Shown in pieces: positions 34,708 through 44,513 of a stretch of 64,000 nucleotides of DNA. The position numbers were made by a program, and so were the translations under genes. Source of the stretch: Oscillospiraceae bacterium. Its GTDB lineage: Bacteria; Bacillota; Clostridia; Oscillospirales; Oscillospiraceae. Location: NCBI GenBank assembly GCA_015067615.1, contig SVMD01000003.1, forward strand, positions 62,001 through 126,000, given 5' to 3'. Every line of letters starts with the position of its first letter. Within the stretch, counting starts at the first letter, position 1. Below the pieces are notes generated by a model. That model saw only the letters and a program-made list of their open reading frames with translations, was not told the origin of the DNA and did not search any database.

Positions 34708-36207
34708 TTACAGGCAGGATGCGTAGGCGGCGTAGGCACCCTCGGTGCGGATCTTGGTCAGATTGGCAACGGTGGCAGCCTCGAAGCCGGGAACCTCGGT
34801 CAGGTCCTGACCCCACATCTGCTCGTTGGTCATAACAGCGTGGACCAGCTCCTCCACAGAGTCGTTTCTGTGGTTCCAGTAGAACTCCAGAGCCCAGCGG
34901 TCATCGGAGCAGACATAGGTATTACCGGCGGTTCTGCGGCAGACCAGGCCGTTTTCGTTCAGCTCCTGAATATCGTTGGAGAAGAAGGCGATGTAGGCAG
35001 CGAAGCTCATGGTCAGGCAGGTGGGCAGCTTGCCGTTGGCCTCCACATACTCCAGGAAAGAGGGCATGTTTCTGGCTCTCCACTTGGCGGTGGAGTTCAG
35101 GCTGATGCTCATGAGCTCGTGGTTGACGAAGGGGTTGTTGAAGCGGTCCTGGACGGCGGCGGCAAAGTTCTTGCAGTCCTCCTGATCCAGAGGCAGGATG
35201 GGCACGATTTCCTCCAGGAGCATCTTGTTCATGTAGCCCAGAATGACCTGGTCCTCCATGCACTTGCGGACGATGTCCTGACCGGCCAGATAGGCACCCA
35301 GGACGAAGCCGGTGTGGGCGCCGTTCAGGATGCGGACCTTGCGCTTCTTGTAGGGGGTCATATCGGGGGCCACGAATACATTGGCATCCAGACCGGCCTT
35401 GTGGAAGGGCAGCTTGTCGGTCAGGGAAGCGTCGCCCTCGATGACCCACAGGCCGAAGACCTCGCCCACGTCCAGCAGAGGATCGGCGTAGCCGTGCTTC
35501 TCTTCCAGAGCGGCCACCTCGGCAGCGTCACGGATGCGGCCGGGAACGATCCGGTCCACCAGGGAGCCGCAGAAGGTGCAGTCCTCGTTGACATACTTCT
35601 TAAAGCCCTCGCCCAGATTCCACTGGTCCACATACTGGTTGACGCACTTGAGAAGCTCCTTGCCGTTGTTGTCGATGAGCTCGCAGGCCAGCATGATGAT
35701 GCCGGGCTTGTTTGCCTGATAACGGGCGTAGAGCACCTGGGTCAGCTTGCCGGGGAAGGAAGAGGCGGGCTTGTCACTAAGAGCGCAGGCGGGATCATAG
35801 ACGATACCGGCCTCGGTGGTGTTGGAGACGATGATCTCCAGGTCGTCGGAGACGGCAACCTTCATCATCTCATTGAAGCCCTCTTCCTCGTAGGGATTCA
35901 GGCAACGGGAGACGGAGGAGATGACCCGCTTGTCATCCACCTTCTGTCCGTTCTGGCTGCCCCGGAGGTACAGAGTGTACAGGCCTTCCTGCTCGTTGAT
36001 CATCTTGGCAAGACCGGGAGCGATGGGCTGCACCAGGCAGCACTTGCCGTTCCAGCCGGCGCGCTCGTTGGCCAGGTCGAACCAGTAATCCACAAATGCC
36101 CGGAGGAAGTTGCCCTCGCCGAACTGCAGGACCTTCTCAGGGGCCTTTTCCAGGATGTAGCCCTCATAGCCGGACTTTTTCAGGACCTCATAGTTAAGTC
36201 TTTCCAT
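34708..36207 (-). CDS. uxaB: Tagaturonate reductase (altronate oxidoreductase)
   Basis: A 499-residue member of the long-chain mannitol dehydrogenase group. Markers: a QFGEGNFLRAFVDYW start typical of UxaB (in place of a Rossmann GxGxxG), the VSNTTEAGI block, a KKRKVRILNGAHTGFVLGAYLAG segment with the catalytic Lys/Asn/His set, and an ISLNSTAKWRARNMPSF segment. It reduces D-tagaturonate to D-altronate with NADH. The gene is separated from the SDR upstream by 20 bases and shows a good ribosome-binding site. The isomerase that would make tagaturonate from galacturonate (uxaC) is not in the window. Confidence 0.95.
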   Translation of the reverse strand: MERLNYEVLKKSGYEGYILEKAPEKVLQFGEGNFLRAFVDYWFDLANERAGWNGKCCLVQPIAPGLAKMINEQEGLYTLYLRGSQNGQKVDDKRVISSVSRCLNPYEEEGFNEMMKVAVSDDLEIIVSNTTEAGIVYDPACALSDKPASSFPGKLTQVLYARYQANKPGIIMLACELIDNNGKELLKCVNQYVDQWNLGEGFKKYVNEDCTFCGSLVDRIVPGRIRDAAEVAALEEKHGYADPLLDVGEVFGLWVIEGDASLTDKLPFHKAGLDANVFVAPDMTPYKKRKVRILNGAHTGFVLGAYLAGQDIVRKCMEDQVILGYMNKMLLEEIVPILPLDQEDCKNFAAAVQDRFNNPFVNHELMSISLNSTAKWRARNMPSFLEYVEANGKLPTCLTMSFAAYIAFFSNDIQELNENGLVCRRTAGNTYVCSDDRWALEFYWNHRNDSVEELVHAVMTNEQMWGQDLTEVPGFEAATVANLTKIRTEGAYAAYASCL

Positions 36208-36227
36208 AGTATTCTCCTCCAGTCTGA

Positions 36228-37019
36228 TCAGGGCTGCTTGCCGATGTAGGCCAGGATGCCGCCGTCCACGTACAGGATGTGGCCGTTGACGAAGTTGGAA
36301 GCGTCGGAGGCCAGGAACACGGTGGGACCGGCCAGGTCCTCAGCTTCGCCCCAGCGGCCTGCGGGGGTCTTGCCAATGATGAACTGGTCGAAGGGATGAC
36401 GGCTGCCGTCTGCCTGCCGCTCCCGCAGAGGTGCGGTCTGGGAGGTGGCAATGTAGCCGGGGCCGATGCCGTTGCACTGGATGTTGGCACCGCCGAACTC
36501 GGAGCAGATGTTCTTGGTCAGCATCTTCAGACCGCCCTTGGCTGCTGCGTAGCCGGCCACGGTCTCACGGCCCAGCTCGCTCATCATGGAGCAGACGTTG
36601 ATGATCTTGCCATGGCCCTTTTCCAGCATGCCGGGCAGCACGGCCTTGGCGCAGATGAAAGGAGCCACCAGGTCCACATCCACGACCTTTTCAAAATCAG
36701 CCAGGCTCATCTCCAGCATGGGGATGCGCTTGATGATGCCTGCGTTGTTCACCAGAATATCGATGATGCCAACTTCCTCCCGGATCTTGGCCACCAGGGC
36801 GGTGATCTCTTCCTCGCTGGTGACATCAGCCACATAGCCGTAGGCCTTCACGCCCTCGGCGGCGTAGTTTTCCAGGCCACGCTGACGGCTGGCCTCGCTG
36901 GTGCAGTTGAAGCAGACGGTTGCACCGGCCTTTGCCAGGCCGATACCCATGGCAAAACCGATGGAATGGGCGCCGCCGGTGACCAGGGCCACCTTACCGG
37001 TCAGATCAAACATGTTCAT
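36228..37019 (-). CDS. kduD: Short-chain dehydrogenase, 2-deoxy-D-gluconate 3-dehydrogenase-like
   Basis: A 263-residue SDR. The NAD-binding TGGAHSIGFAMG glycine motif, NNAG and the catalytic Ser/YAAAK set (Tyr-x-x-x-Lys in AGYAAAKGG) are present, and the C terminus has the short-chain pattern VDGGILA. The context (kduI in the same operon) favours KduD, which converts 2,5-diketo-3-deoxygluconate to 2-keto-3-deoxygluconate; a gluconate 5-dehydrogenase-like role cannot be ruled out. The start at 37019 follows AGGAGG within the end of the GH105 gene and has two bases between stop and start. Confidence 0.8.
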   Translation of the reverse strand: MNMFDLTGKVALVTGGAHSIGFAMGIGLAKAGATVCFNCTSEASRQRGLENYAAEGVKAYGYVADVTSEEEITALVAKIREEVGIIDILVNNAGIIKRIPMLEMSLADFEKVVDVDLVAPFICAKAVLPGMLEKGHGKIINVCSMMSELGRETVAGYAAAKGGLKMLTKNICSEFGGANIQCNGIGPGYIATSQTAPLRERQADGSRHPFDQFIIGKTPAGRWGEAEDLAGPTVFLASDASNFVNGHILYVDGGILAYIGKQP

Positions 37020-37021
37020 AA

Positions 37022-38155
37022 TTATTCTTCCTCCTTCTTGGACAGCAGCAGTTCGGTGTAGCACATCAGGAAGGGTGCCAGACCCTTGGCGTCGTTTTCC
37101 ACGATGGGCTCGGAGATGTAATATTCGTAGGTGCCGTCACGGCGGCGGTTGTTCTCGGGACCCAGGCCTGCCACCAGGCAGATGCCGCCCAGGTTCAGCT
37201 TACCCTCGGTCTCAGTCAGATAGCGGTCGCAGATGCTCTGGAAGATCTTAGCACCCACGGGGGCGTAGGACTTGTCCAGCATCCCCAGGCGGGCGCCCTT
37301 CAGGTAGAAGTAGGCCACCATGGCGGAGCCGGAGGTCTCGGGATAGTTGCCCTCCCGGCCGATCTGGTTGGGCACCTGCCAGAGCATGCCGGACTCCGCG
37401 TCGATGTAGGGCAGCAGATTATTGGCCAGTTCCTGAGCAATGGCGGTCATCTCGGCACGGAAGCCTTCCTCGGGAACGTTGTCGGTGACGTCGATGAGGG
37501 CGGCGCTGAACCAGCCCAGGCTGCGCAGCCAGGGATTCCGGGAGCAGCCGTTTTCCAGGCACCAGAAGGCAGTCTTGCTGGCATCGTAGCCATGGCGGTA
37601 CAGACCGGTTTCGGGGTCATACATCTTGGCCCGGACGGTGCGGAACTGATTCAGAATATCCTCGTAATGGGCACCGTTTTCAAATTCGGCGGTGTACTTG
37701 CTGTAGAACACCTGGGCCATGTAAAGGCCGTCCAGCCAGACCTGGTTGGGGTAGATGGCCTTGTGCCAGAAATTACCCTCGTGGGTCCGGGGCTGGCGCA
37801 GGATCTGACCGTACAGCGTCTCAATGGCTCTGCGGTACTTCTCCTTGCCGCTCATGCGGTACACATCAAACAGGACCCGGCCCTCGCAGATATTGTCCAG
37901 GTTGTACTCTTCCTCGTTAAAGCCCCGGATGCTGCCGTCCTCAAAGACGTAGTAATCCAGGAAATTTTCAGCGAAGTCGTAGTAGCGCTGCTGGCCGGTA
38001 ATCTTGTACATATTCAGCAGGGCGATCATCATGCAGCCGTCGATGTAGTTCCAGCCGTTGATCTTGCCCTCTTTGATCTTTTCAATGTTCCACAGAGGCT
38101 TATCCGGAGCGGACTCCTCCATGATACGGTGCAGATAGCGTTCGATATTGTTCAT
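37022..38155 (-). CDS. GH105 unsaturated rhamnogalacturonyl hydrolase (YteR-like)
   Basis: A 377-residue alpha/alpha-barrel glycosidase. The key blocks are AIYPNQVWLDGLYMA with the catalytic Asp, NPWLRSLGWF and PETSGSAMVAYFYLKG, as in YteR/YesR. These enzymes hydrate the double bond of 4,5-unsaturated galacturonate residues left by pectate or rhamnogalacturonan lyases and release the keto-uronate used by KduI. The ATG overlaps the GH28 stop (ATGA). No signal peptide, so it is cytoplasmic. Confidence 0.93.
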   Translation of the reverse strand: MNNIERYLHRIMEESAPDKPLWNIEKIKEGKINGWNYIDGCMMIALLNMYKITGQQRYYDFAENFLDYYVFEDGSIRGFNEEEYNLDNICEGRVLFDVYRMSGKEKYRRAIETLYGQILRQPRTHEGNFWHKAIYPNQVWLDGLYMAQVFYSKYTAEFENGAHYEDILNQFRTVRAKMYDPETGLYRHGYDASKTAFWCLENGCSRNPWLRSLGWFSAALIDVTDNVPEEGFRAEMTAIAQELANNLLPYIDAESGMLWQVPNQIGREGNYPETSGSAMVAYFYLKGARLGMLDKSYAPVGAKIFQSICDRYLTETEGKLNLGGICLVAGLGPENNRRRDGTYEYYISEPIVENDAKGLAPFLMCYTELLLSKKEEE

Positions 38156-39693
38156 TGGTCGATCACCTCATCTACATTTATGGTTATCAGGCGTTCACCG
38201 GCCTGGCCGGACATAGTCACATTCTTCAGACGGACTTTGCGGACACAGTTGAAGTAAAGGCCCCGCCGGCACTCCCGGTCGATGTAGTCCATCATGGCGG
38301 GATATCCGGCCTGCGCATCCTCTTTGAAGGTGAAGCGGACATTTTCGATGTTGACGGAGCCGATGGGCTGCTCGGTCAGGCCGTAGAAATAACCTGCCGC
38401 CCACTCGCAGTCGGTACAGTCCATATCCCGGAAGGTGAAGCTGCCCAGGTAGGGTGTTCCGTCGTCCACGGGGTGCTTTTCCTTGCTCCAGACGATCTCC
38501 TCGTGGCCGTCCGGATCGCAGAAATAGTACATGTTCATCACCAGCGGCGCCATCACGTTGTCCATTTTGATATTGGAGAACTCCACGCCGTCGATGACCG
38601 CGTATTTGCCCCGGCCCCGGCGGGTCTTGATCCGCAGACCCCGGTCCGTGTGCTTGAAATAGCACTGGGAAACCGTCAGGTCCCGGACGCCGCCGGACAT
38701 CTCGCTGCCCAGGACCATGGCGCCGTGGGCATATTCCATCAGACAGTTCCGGACCACATGGTTGGTGGCGGGAGTCTGATACTTCATGCCCATATACATC
38801 TTGCCGGCCTTGATGGCAATGGCGTCATCGCCCACGGAGAAGCGCATGCCGATGTAACGCACATCGTCACAGCTCTCCGGATCCGTTCCGTCGGTGTTGG
38901 GGCTGTCCTTGGGGGCCTCCACAGCGGTATTGTAGAAGTGTACATTTTTGCTGAAGAAGGGATGGAAATTCCAGCAGGCAGAATTTCTGCCCAGGATGCC
39001 GTGGAAGCGGATGTTCTCGCACCGGTTCAGGAACACCAGCTTGGGGCGGCCGATGGTGCGGTTCTTCACATCCTTCCACCAGGTGGAATTCACGGCGTTT
39101 CCGTCGATCACGCCCTGGCCGACGATGGAAATATTCTTCGCGTAGTGGGCGCTGATGAAGCTCTGGCGGCAGGGATAGGGATTGCCCTCCCAGGAGCTGA
39201 CCTGCAGCTCACAGCCGGTGGCGGCGTCCCGAATCTCGCCGGGCAGGATGGGGTAGTGTTCCTCCACGGTGTCTGCCAGAAGCACCGCGCCCTTTTTAAG
39301 CTCCAGGGTCAGGTCCGATTTCAGGACCAGGGGGCGGACGAAATAGGTGCCCGCGGGAACCGTCACTCTGCCGCCGGCGGGGCAGCAGTGGATGGCGTTC
39401 TGGATGGCATCGGTATCATCCGCGATGCCGTCGCCCACAGCGCCGAAGTCCCGGACACTGATGCAGGCAGTTTCCGTGGTTGTGGTAATGGTAATGGTCT
39501 CCTCGCCGACTGCTACGGTGTAGTTTTCACCGGGAACCAGATCGAACAGGGAAAAAACATTGGTGCGCACGCCCATCAGGGCGGGCGCACCATTCACTGT
39601 TACGTCATAAGCGGATTCCGCATAGTACGGATTTGCGTTTTCCAGTTCAAAGCAAGCCGAAACGGAGGAAACATACAGGGTGTGAAATTTCAT
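38152..39693 (-). CDS. GH28 polygalacturonase, exo-acting PehX-like
   Basis: The 513-residue protein has an N-terminal FN3-like beta domain (about residues 1-70) and a right-handed beta-helix starting at the RDFGAVGDGIADDTDAI block. All GH28 active-site blocks are there: NTDGTDPES, VGDDAIAIKAGK with the catalytic Asp pair, HGAMVLGSEMSGG and RGLRIKTRRGRG. The extra N-terminal domain is typical of exo-polygalacturonases. There is no signal peptide, so it cuts imported oligogalacturonides. The start at 39693 follows GAGG at nine bases; a GTG at 39708 is less likely. Confidence 0.93.
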   Translation of the reverse strand: MKFHTLYVSSVSACFELENANPYYAESAYDVTVNGAPALMGVRTNVFSLFDLVPGENYTVAVGEETITITTTTETACISVRDFGAVGDGIADDTDAIQNAIHCCPAGGRVTVPAGTYFVRPLVLKSDLTLELKKGAVLLADTVEEHYPILPGEIRDAATGCELQVSSWEGNPYPCRQSFISAHYAKNISIVGQGVIDGNAVNSTWWKDVKNRTIGRPKLVFLNRCENIRFHGILGRNSACWNFHPFFSKNVHFYNTAVEAPKDSPNTDGTDPESCDDVRYIGMRFSVGDDAIAIKAGKMYMGMKYQTPATNHVVRNCLMEYAHGAMVLGSEMSGGVRDLTVSQCYFKHTDRGLRIKTRRGRGKYAVIDGVEFSNIKMDNVMAPLVMNMYYFCDPDGHEEIVWSKEKHPVDDGTPYLGSFTFRDMDCTDCEWAAGYFYGLTEQPIGSVNIENVRFTFKEDAQAGYPAMMDYIDRECRRGLYFNCVRKVRLKNVTMSGQAGERLITINVDEVIDQ

Positions 39694-39749
39694 ACCTACG
39701 TTCCTCACAATAGATTCTCATTCTTCTCCGGTATGGAGAATGCCGGGGA

Positions 39750-40856
<1,107 letters not shown>

Positions 40857-40940
40857 AATCCGATACTCCTTATATGGTTCGTGCGGCGGCTTCGGAAGAT
40901 AGCCTTCCGAAGCTGCCCATAGATGGATGGTTTTGTTGTG

Positions 40941-41543
40941 TTACCGGCCTGCGGAGGCTTTGGCATCGGCGATGATCCGTTTCAGGAAGTGCTTGCACCC
41001 GATAAACAGAACATCAAAGCCCATGCAGAAGACACCGAACAGCACCGGCTCTACGCCCAGGGGCACCTTATCCGCGTTTCCGATGATCATCACCGCAATG
41101 TTGTTGATGATGCCGTAAAGGAAATACACACAGACAATCAGTACCATGGCGTAAACCATGTTCAGGAAGAAGCTGGCCATTCCCTTTTTGGGGAACATCA
41201 GCCACTTGTCGTTTTCGCCGTTGTTTTTCTCGATGAACCGGATCACATTGTTGGTCATCAGGTCCGTCACCATACCCAGCACAACGCCCAGGATAAACAG
41301 CATATCGATCAGGCTGTAGATGTACATGCCCAGACCCCATAAAATGAAGTAGCACACGGCGCCTGCGAACCAGGCCTTCAGCAGCAGCACCTTCATGGTC
41401 TCGGACAGCTTGAAGCGGCTCTTTTTGCGGTATCTGTTCAGCTCCTCCTGGGAAAATTCCGGCACATCACCGGCCTCAGCCTTCAGAAGCTTCTCTACCG
41501 CGTCGCTTTTCAGTTCATAGTTCTTATCGTTTTGCTTGCTCAT
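40941..41543 (-). CDS. Unknown membrane protein of the pectin transporter locus
   Basis: A 200-residue protein with a charged cytoplasmic N terminus of about 55 residues and four hydrophobic helices afterwards, a pattern without a recognised family signature. The start at 41543 follows AAGGATACT; a frame opening at 41585 has no site. It lies between a second unknown membrane protein and ATPase copy A, with 84 bases to the ATPase. No function is assigned; its position hints at a part in sugar uptake. Confidence 0.7.
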   Translation of the reverse strand: MSKQNDKNYELKSDAVEKLLKAEAGDVPEFSQEELNRYRKKSRFKLSETMKVLLLKAWFAGAVCYFILWGLGMYIYSLIDMLFILGVVLGMVTDLMTNNVIRFIEKNNGENDKWLMFPKKGMASFFLNMVYAMVLIVCVYFLYGIINNIAVMIIGNADKVPLGVEPVLFGVFCMGFDVLFIGCKHFLKRIIADAKASAGR

Positions 41544-41597
41544 AGTATCCTTTTCCATTGTCGGGTATGCCGGTTCATCCGGCAAAACGGGTTTTGT

Positions 41598-42197
41598 TTA
41601 TTCGCTGATCTCGATCTGGCCCATTTCGCCGTTGTCTTCCACTTCCACAGAGGTCTTGATCTTGCGGATCCACTTGCTGTAGAGGGGCAGGGTCACCACC
41701 AGACCGGCGGTAATGCCGATGAGGACGATGAAGGTCTGCAGCATGTTGTAGGCATCGGCGATGTAGGCGGTGTTCACATCCAGCTTGATGGGGCTCTCCG
41801 CACGGGTCAGGGCGGCCATGATGGCGTTGCTGTAGTGAATGTCGGCAAAGATGATGATACCGAACATCACGAACATCAGAATCACCATGGGAAGCACGGG
41901 CTTCTTGCGCTGGGGGAAGGCGTTGAGCATGCACACGATGCTCAGCAGGCTGAACAGCATGATGCAGAACTGGCTCAGGCCCATGCCGCTGCCCTGGATC
42001 TTGGCGGTGGTATCGGACATGTGGGTCAGATTCAGAGAGAAATACACGAAGGAGATCAGAAGCATCAGCATGGGGATGGTCTGGGGGCTGCGCTTCAGGG
42101 AAACGATCATTTTACGGACAGACTCTTTAATGGCTGCCCACATTCCGCGGAAGAAATTCTTCAGTACGGTACCGAAGCTCACTTTTTCTTTCTTCAT
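41598..42197 (-). CDS. Unknown membrane protein, coupled to ATPase copy B
   Basis: A 199-residue protein with a basic N terminus (MKKEKVSFGTVLKNFF) and four to five membrane helices. No transporter motif is recognised. Its ATG overlaps the ATPase stop (ATGA), so translation is coupled to that gene, and the ribosome-binding site lies inside the ATPase gene. Together with the next gene it forms a pair of small membrane proteins of unknown role. Confidence 0.72.
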   Translation of the reverse strand: MKKEKVSFGTVLKNFFRGMWAAIKESVRKMIVSLKRSPQTIPMLMLLISFVYFSLNLTHMSDTTAKIQGSGMGLSQFCIMLFSLLSIVCMLNAFPQRKKPVLPMVILMFVMFGIIIFADIHYSNAIMAALTRAESPIKLDVNTAYIADAYNMLQTFIVLIGITAGLVVTLPLYSKWIRKIKTSVEVEDNGEMGQIEISE

Positions 42198-43279
42198 GCT
42201 TTTACCTCCGCTTTGATGGCGCAGGTGGTTTCCTTGTCAAAGAAGTGCTTTCTGGTGACAGTAATGGAAGCCACGTCGCCAGCCTTGTAGTTGCACCAGC
42301 CGGCCAGCTTGCAGGTGATCTTTGCACCCTTGCCGTCGGCGCCCAGGTGGCCGTGAACCAGGGTGTTCATGCCCAGGTTTTCGTTGTTGGTGACCTTCAT
42401 CTGGAATTCGTCGCCCACCTTGGTATTCTCGGGACGGATACCCAGAACGATCTCCTTGCCCACATAACCAGCCAGCAGCTTCTGCTCCTCGGCGGTCAGA
42501 GGCAGAGTCATATGCTCGGAGACCACCCGGTCGGCTTCCACCTTCACATCCACGAAGTTCATGGGAGGCAGGCCGATGAAGGAGGCCACAAACAGGTTTG
42601 CGGGCTCATCGTACAGCTCCAGAGGGGTGCCGATCTGCTGGACATGGCCCATGGACATACACACGATCCGGTCAGCCAGAGTCAGAGCCTCGGTCTGGTC
42701 GTGGGTGACGTAGAGCATGGTGGCGTTGAGCCGCTTGTGCAGCAGCAGAATCTCACGGCGGGTAGCGCTTCTGAGCTTGGCATCCAGATTGGACAGGGGC
42801 TCGTCGAACAGGAACAGCTTGGGGTTGCGGACGATGCTGCGGCCCATGGCCACACGCTGCCGCTGACCGCCGGAAAGCTGGTTGGGCTTCTTGTTCAGCT
42901 GCTCGGTCAGGCCCAGGACCTCTGCCGCGGCCAGAACCTTCTGGTGGATCACATTGGGATCCTCCTTGCGCAGGGTCAGGGAGAAGGCCATGTTTTCATA
43001 AATGGTCATGTGGCCGTACAGGGCGTAGTTCTGGAAGACCATGGCAATGTCACGGTCCTTGGCGGGGGCGTCGGTGACGTCCTTGCCGTCCAGCAGCATC
43101 TTGCCCCGGGTGATGTCCTCCAGACCGGCAACCATTCTCAGGGTGGTGGACTTGCCGCAGCCGGAGGGGCCGACCAGGACGATCAGTTCGCCGTCCTTAA
43201 CATCCAGGTTGAAATCGTAGACGGCCTGAACGTTATTGTCATAGACTTTTTCTAAGTGCTGTAAACTCAATTGTGCCAT
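42194..43279 (-). CDS. Sugar ABC transporter ATPase (MsmX/UgpC-like), copy B
   Basis: A 361-residue ATPase with Walker A GPSGCGKSTT, signature QLSGGQRQRVAMG, Walker B LFLFDEPLSNLD and a C-terminal TOBE domain. It is preceded by a pair of small membrane protein genes, like copy A. Two complete MsmX-type ATPases in one operon that has only one pair of YteP/YtcP-type permeases is unusual: they could form a heterodimer, or each could serve a separate partner. Confidence 0.93.
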   Translation of the reverse strand: MAQLSLQHLEKVYDNNVQAVYDFNLDVKDGELIVLVGPSGCGKSTTLRMVAGLEDITRGKMLLDGKDVTDAPAKDRDIAMVFQNYALYGHMTIYENMAFSLTLRKEDPNVIHQKVLAAAEVLGLTEQLNKKPNQLSGGQRQRVAMGRSIVRNPKLFLFDEPLSNLDAKLRSATRREILLLHKRLNATMLYVTHDQTEALTLADRIVCMSMGHVQQIGTPLELYDEPANLFVASFIGLPPMNFVDVKVEADRVVSEHMTLPLTAEEQKLLAGYVGKEIVLGIRPENTKVGDEFQMKVTNNENLGMNTLVHGHLGADGKGAKITCKLAGWCNYKAGDVASITVTRKHFFDKETTCAIKAEVKA

Positions 43280-43292
43280 AACATTCTACCTC

Positions 43293-43784
43293 TCAAGCCG
43301 CTTTTGTTTCGATGGTCTTCATGTAATCGGCCAGGATCTTGTTGTTTCTGGCGCTGACCACGGCTGCCACAACGCAGCACACCGCGGAGACGACCAGGCA
43401 CACCACGCAGTAGATAAACTGCTTGTCGTCCATAACCACCACTTCCACACCATTGACCTGGGCCACGGCGGCGTGGGCCTGCATGGGCAGGATGAAGATA
43501 CGGGCGATCTGGATCACGCCCAGCACCACCAGAATACCGGAATAACCGGTTCTGCGGTTCTTCACGCTCTCGGAAGCCAGGAAGGCTGCCAGCAGGAAGA
43601 TCAGGTTATACACGATGGAGACACCGATCAGCCAATTATAATAGTAGGTACCCACGTCAGACTGATAAATGCTGACAAAGTACAGGCAATCAAATACGAT
43701 CGCCAGGATCGCCATGGTAGAAGAGAAGCTGTCCTTGGTATAGCGCAGACGGTCCTTCTTGATGGTTTGCACATCCTGTGTCAT
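43293..43784 (-). CDS. Unknown small membrane protein
   Basis: A 163-residue protein with four membrane helices (about residues 22-45, 54-72, 80-98 and 128-148). No family is recognised. Its ATG overlaps the stop of the upstream 197-residue membrane protein gene (ATGA), so the two are likely made together. It is 13 bases before ATPase copy B. Confidence 0.7.
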   Translation of the reverse strand: MTQDVQTIKKDRLRYTKDSFSSTMAILAIVFDCLYFVSIYQSDVGTYYYNWLIGVSIVYNLIFLLAAFLASESVKNRRTGYSGILVVLGVIQIARIFILPMQAHAAVAQVNGVEVVVMDDKQFIYCVVCLVVSAVCCVVAAVVSARNNKILADYMKTIETKAA

Positions 43785-44374
43785 GCGACGGCCTCCTTTC
43801 CTTCCCCGATCAGAGCGTCCTCGGCCTTCATGAGCTGGATCTTCCAGACCATGTTGCCGATCAGCGCGGCAACGCTGATGATGGCAAGGGCGGCGACGAC
43901 ATAGTGCAGATCGAGCATAAGGGTAGATTCACTGTAGGGCTTGTTCCACATTTCCGCAAAGGCCTTCAGTGCCTCGAAATCCACAGTGGTCAGGAACTGG
44001 GTCTTGAAAGCGGAGATCTGGAGATGGGACCAAAGGGTAACGCCGATGGTAGCCACGGAATAGATACCAATGGCTGCGTAGTTGCCGATGTAATACTTTC
44101 TGCGCACCTGGGTGTTGGTCAGGTACAGCAGGCAGGCAGTCAGGATCAGCACGATGCTGATGTTGGTGAACTGTCTGTTGAACTCCTGCATATCATAGTA
44201 GATGATGGAGCCGGGAACGAAGGTCTGAGTCAGATCGTTCGGATTCATCATGGTGGAGTACAGGGTATCGTAGATGTCGGTAATGATACCGAGGGAATAG
44301 ACGAAGGATACTGCGGCTGCGATCACCGCCAGCAAACATGCGTATTTTTGGAAAACCAACTGTTTTTTGTACAT
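43781..44374 (-). CDS. Unknown membrane protein with a poly-G ribosome-binding site
   Basis: A 197-residue protein with a first helix near residue 12-30, a soluble loop of about 40 residues, then three helices. No family is recognised. It lies 139 bases after the solute-binding protein gene. The ribosome-binding region is a run of seven G (44380-44386), five bases from the ATG, which could vary in length by slippage. Confidence 0.7.
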   Translation of the reverse strand: MYKKQLVFQKYACLLAVIAAAVSFVYSLGIITDIYDTLYSTMMNPNDLTQTFVPGSIIYYDMQEFNRQFTNISIVLILTACLLYLTNTQVRRKYYIGNYAAIGIYSVATIGVTLWSHLQISAFKTQFLTTVDFEALKAFAEMWNKPYSESTLMLDLHYVVAALAIISVAALIGNMVWKIQLMKAEDALIGEGKEAVA

Positions 44375-44472
44375 AATGACCCCCCCGTTGAAGGCTTTTC
44401 CAATTACAAGGAGACATGTTTCCTCGCATTGCGTCTTCGCGATTCAACTGTTCTGGTAAAGGTTTTTTCTTT

Positions 44473-44502
44473 GCCGCGGCAGGCGGCGTGGCCTGCCGCG
44501 GC
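44473..44502 (-). other. Strong stem-loop after the solute-binding protein gene
   Basis: A perfect 12-bp GC stem (44491-44502 with 44473-44484) is followed on the minus strand by A-rich, not T-rich, sequence. It is more likely a 3' stabiliser that raises the level of the binding-protein mRNA than a terminator. Confidence 0.65.
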
Positions 44503-44513
44503 GGGATGGAAAA

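Noticed and set aside
44473-44502. Rho-independent terminator inside the transporter operon
   Set aside because: The stem is followed by A-rich, not T-rich, sequence on the transcribed strand.
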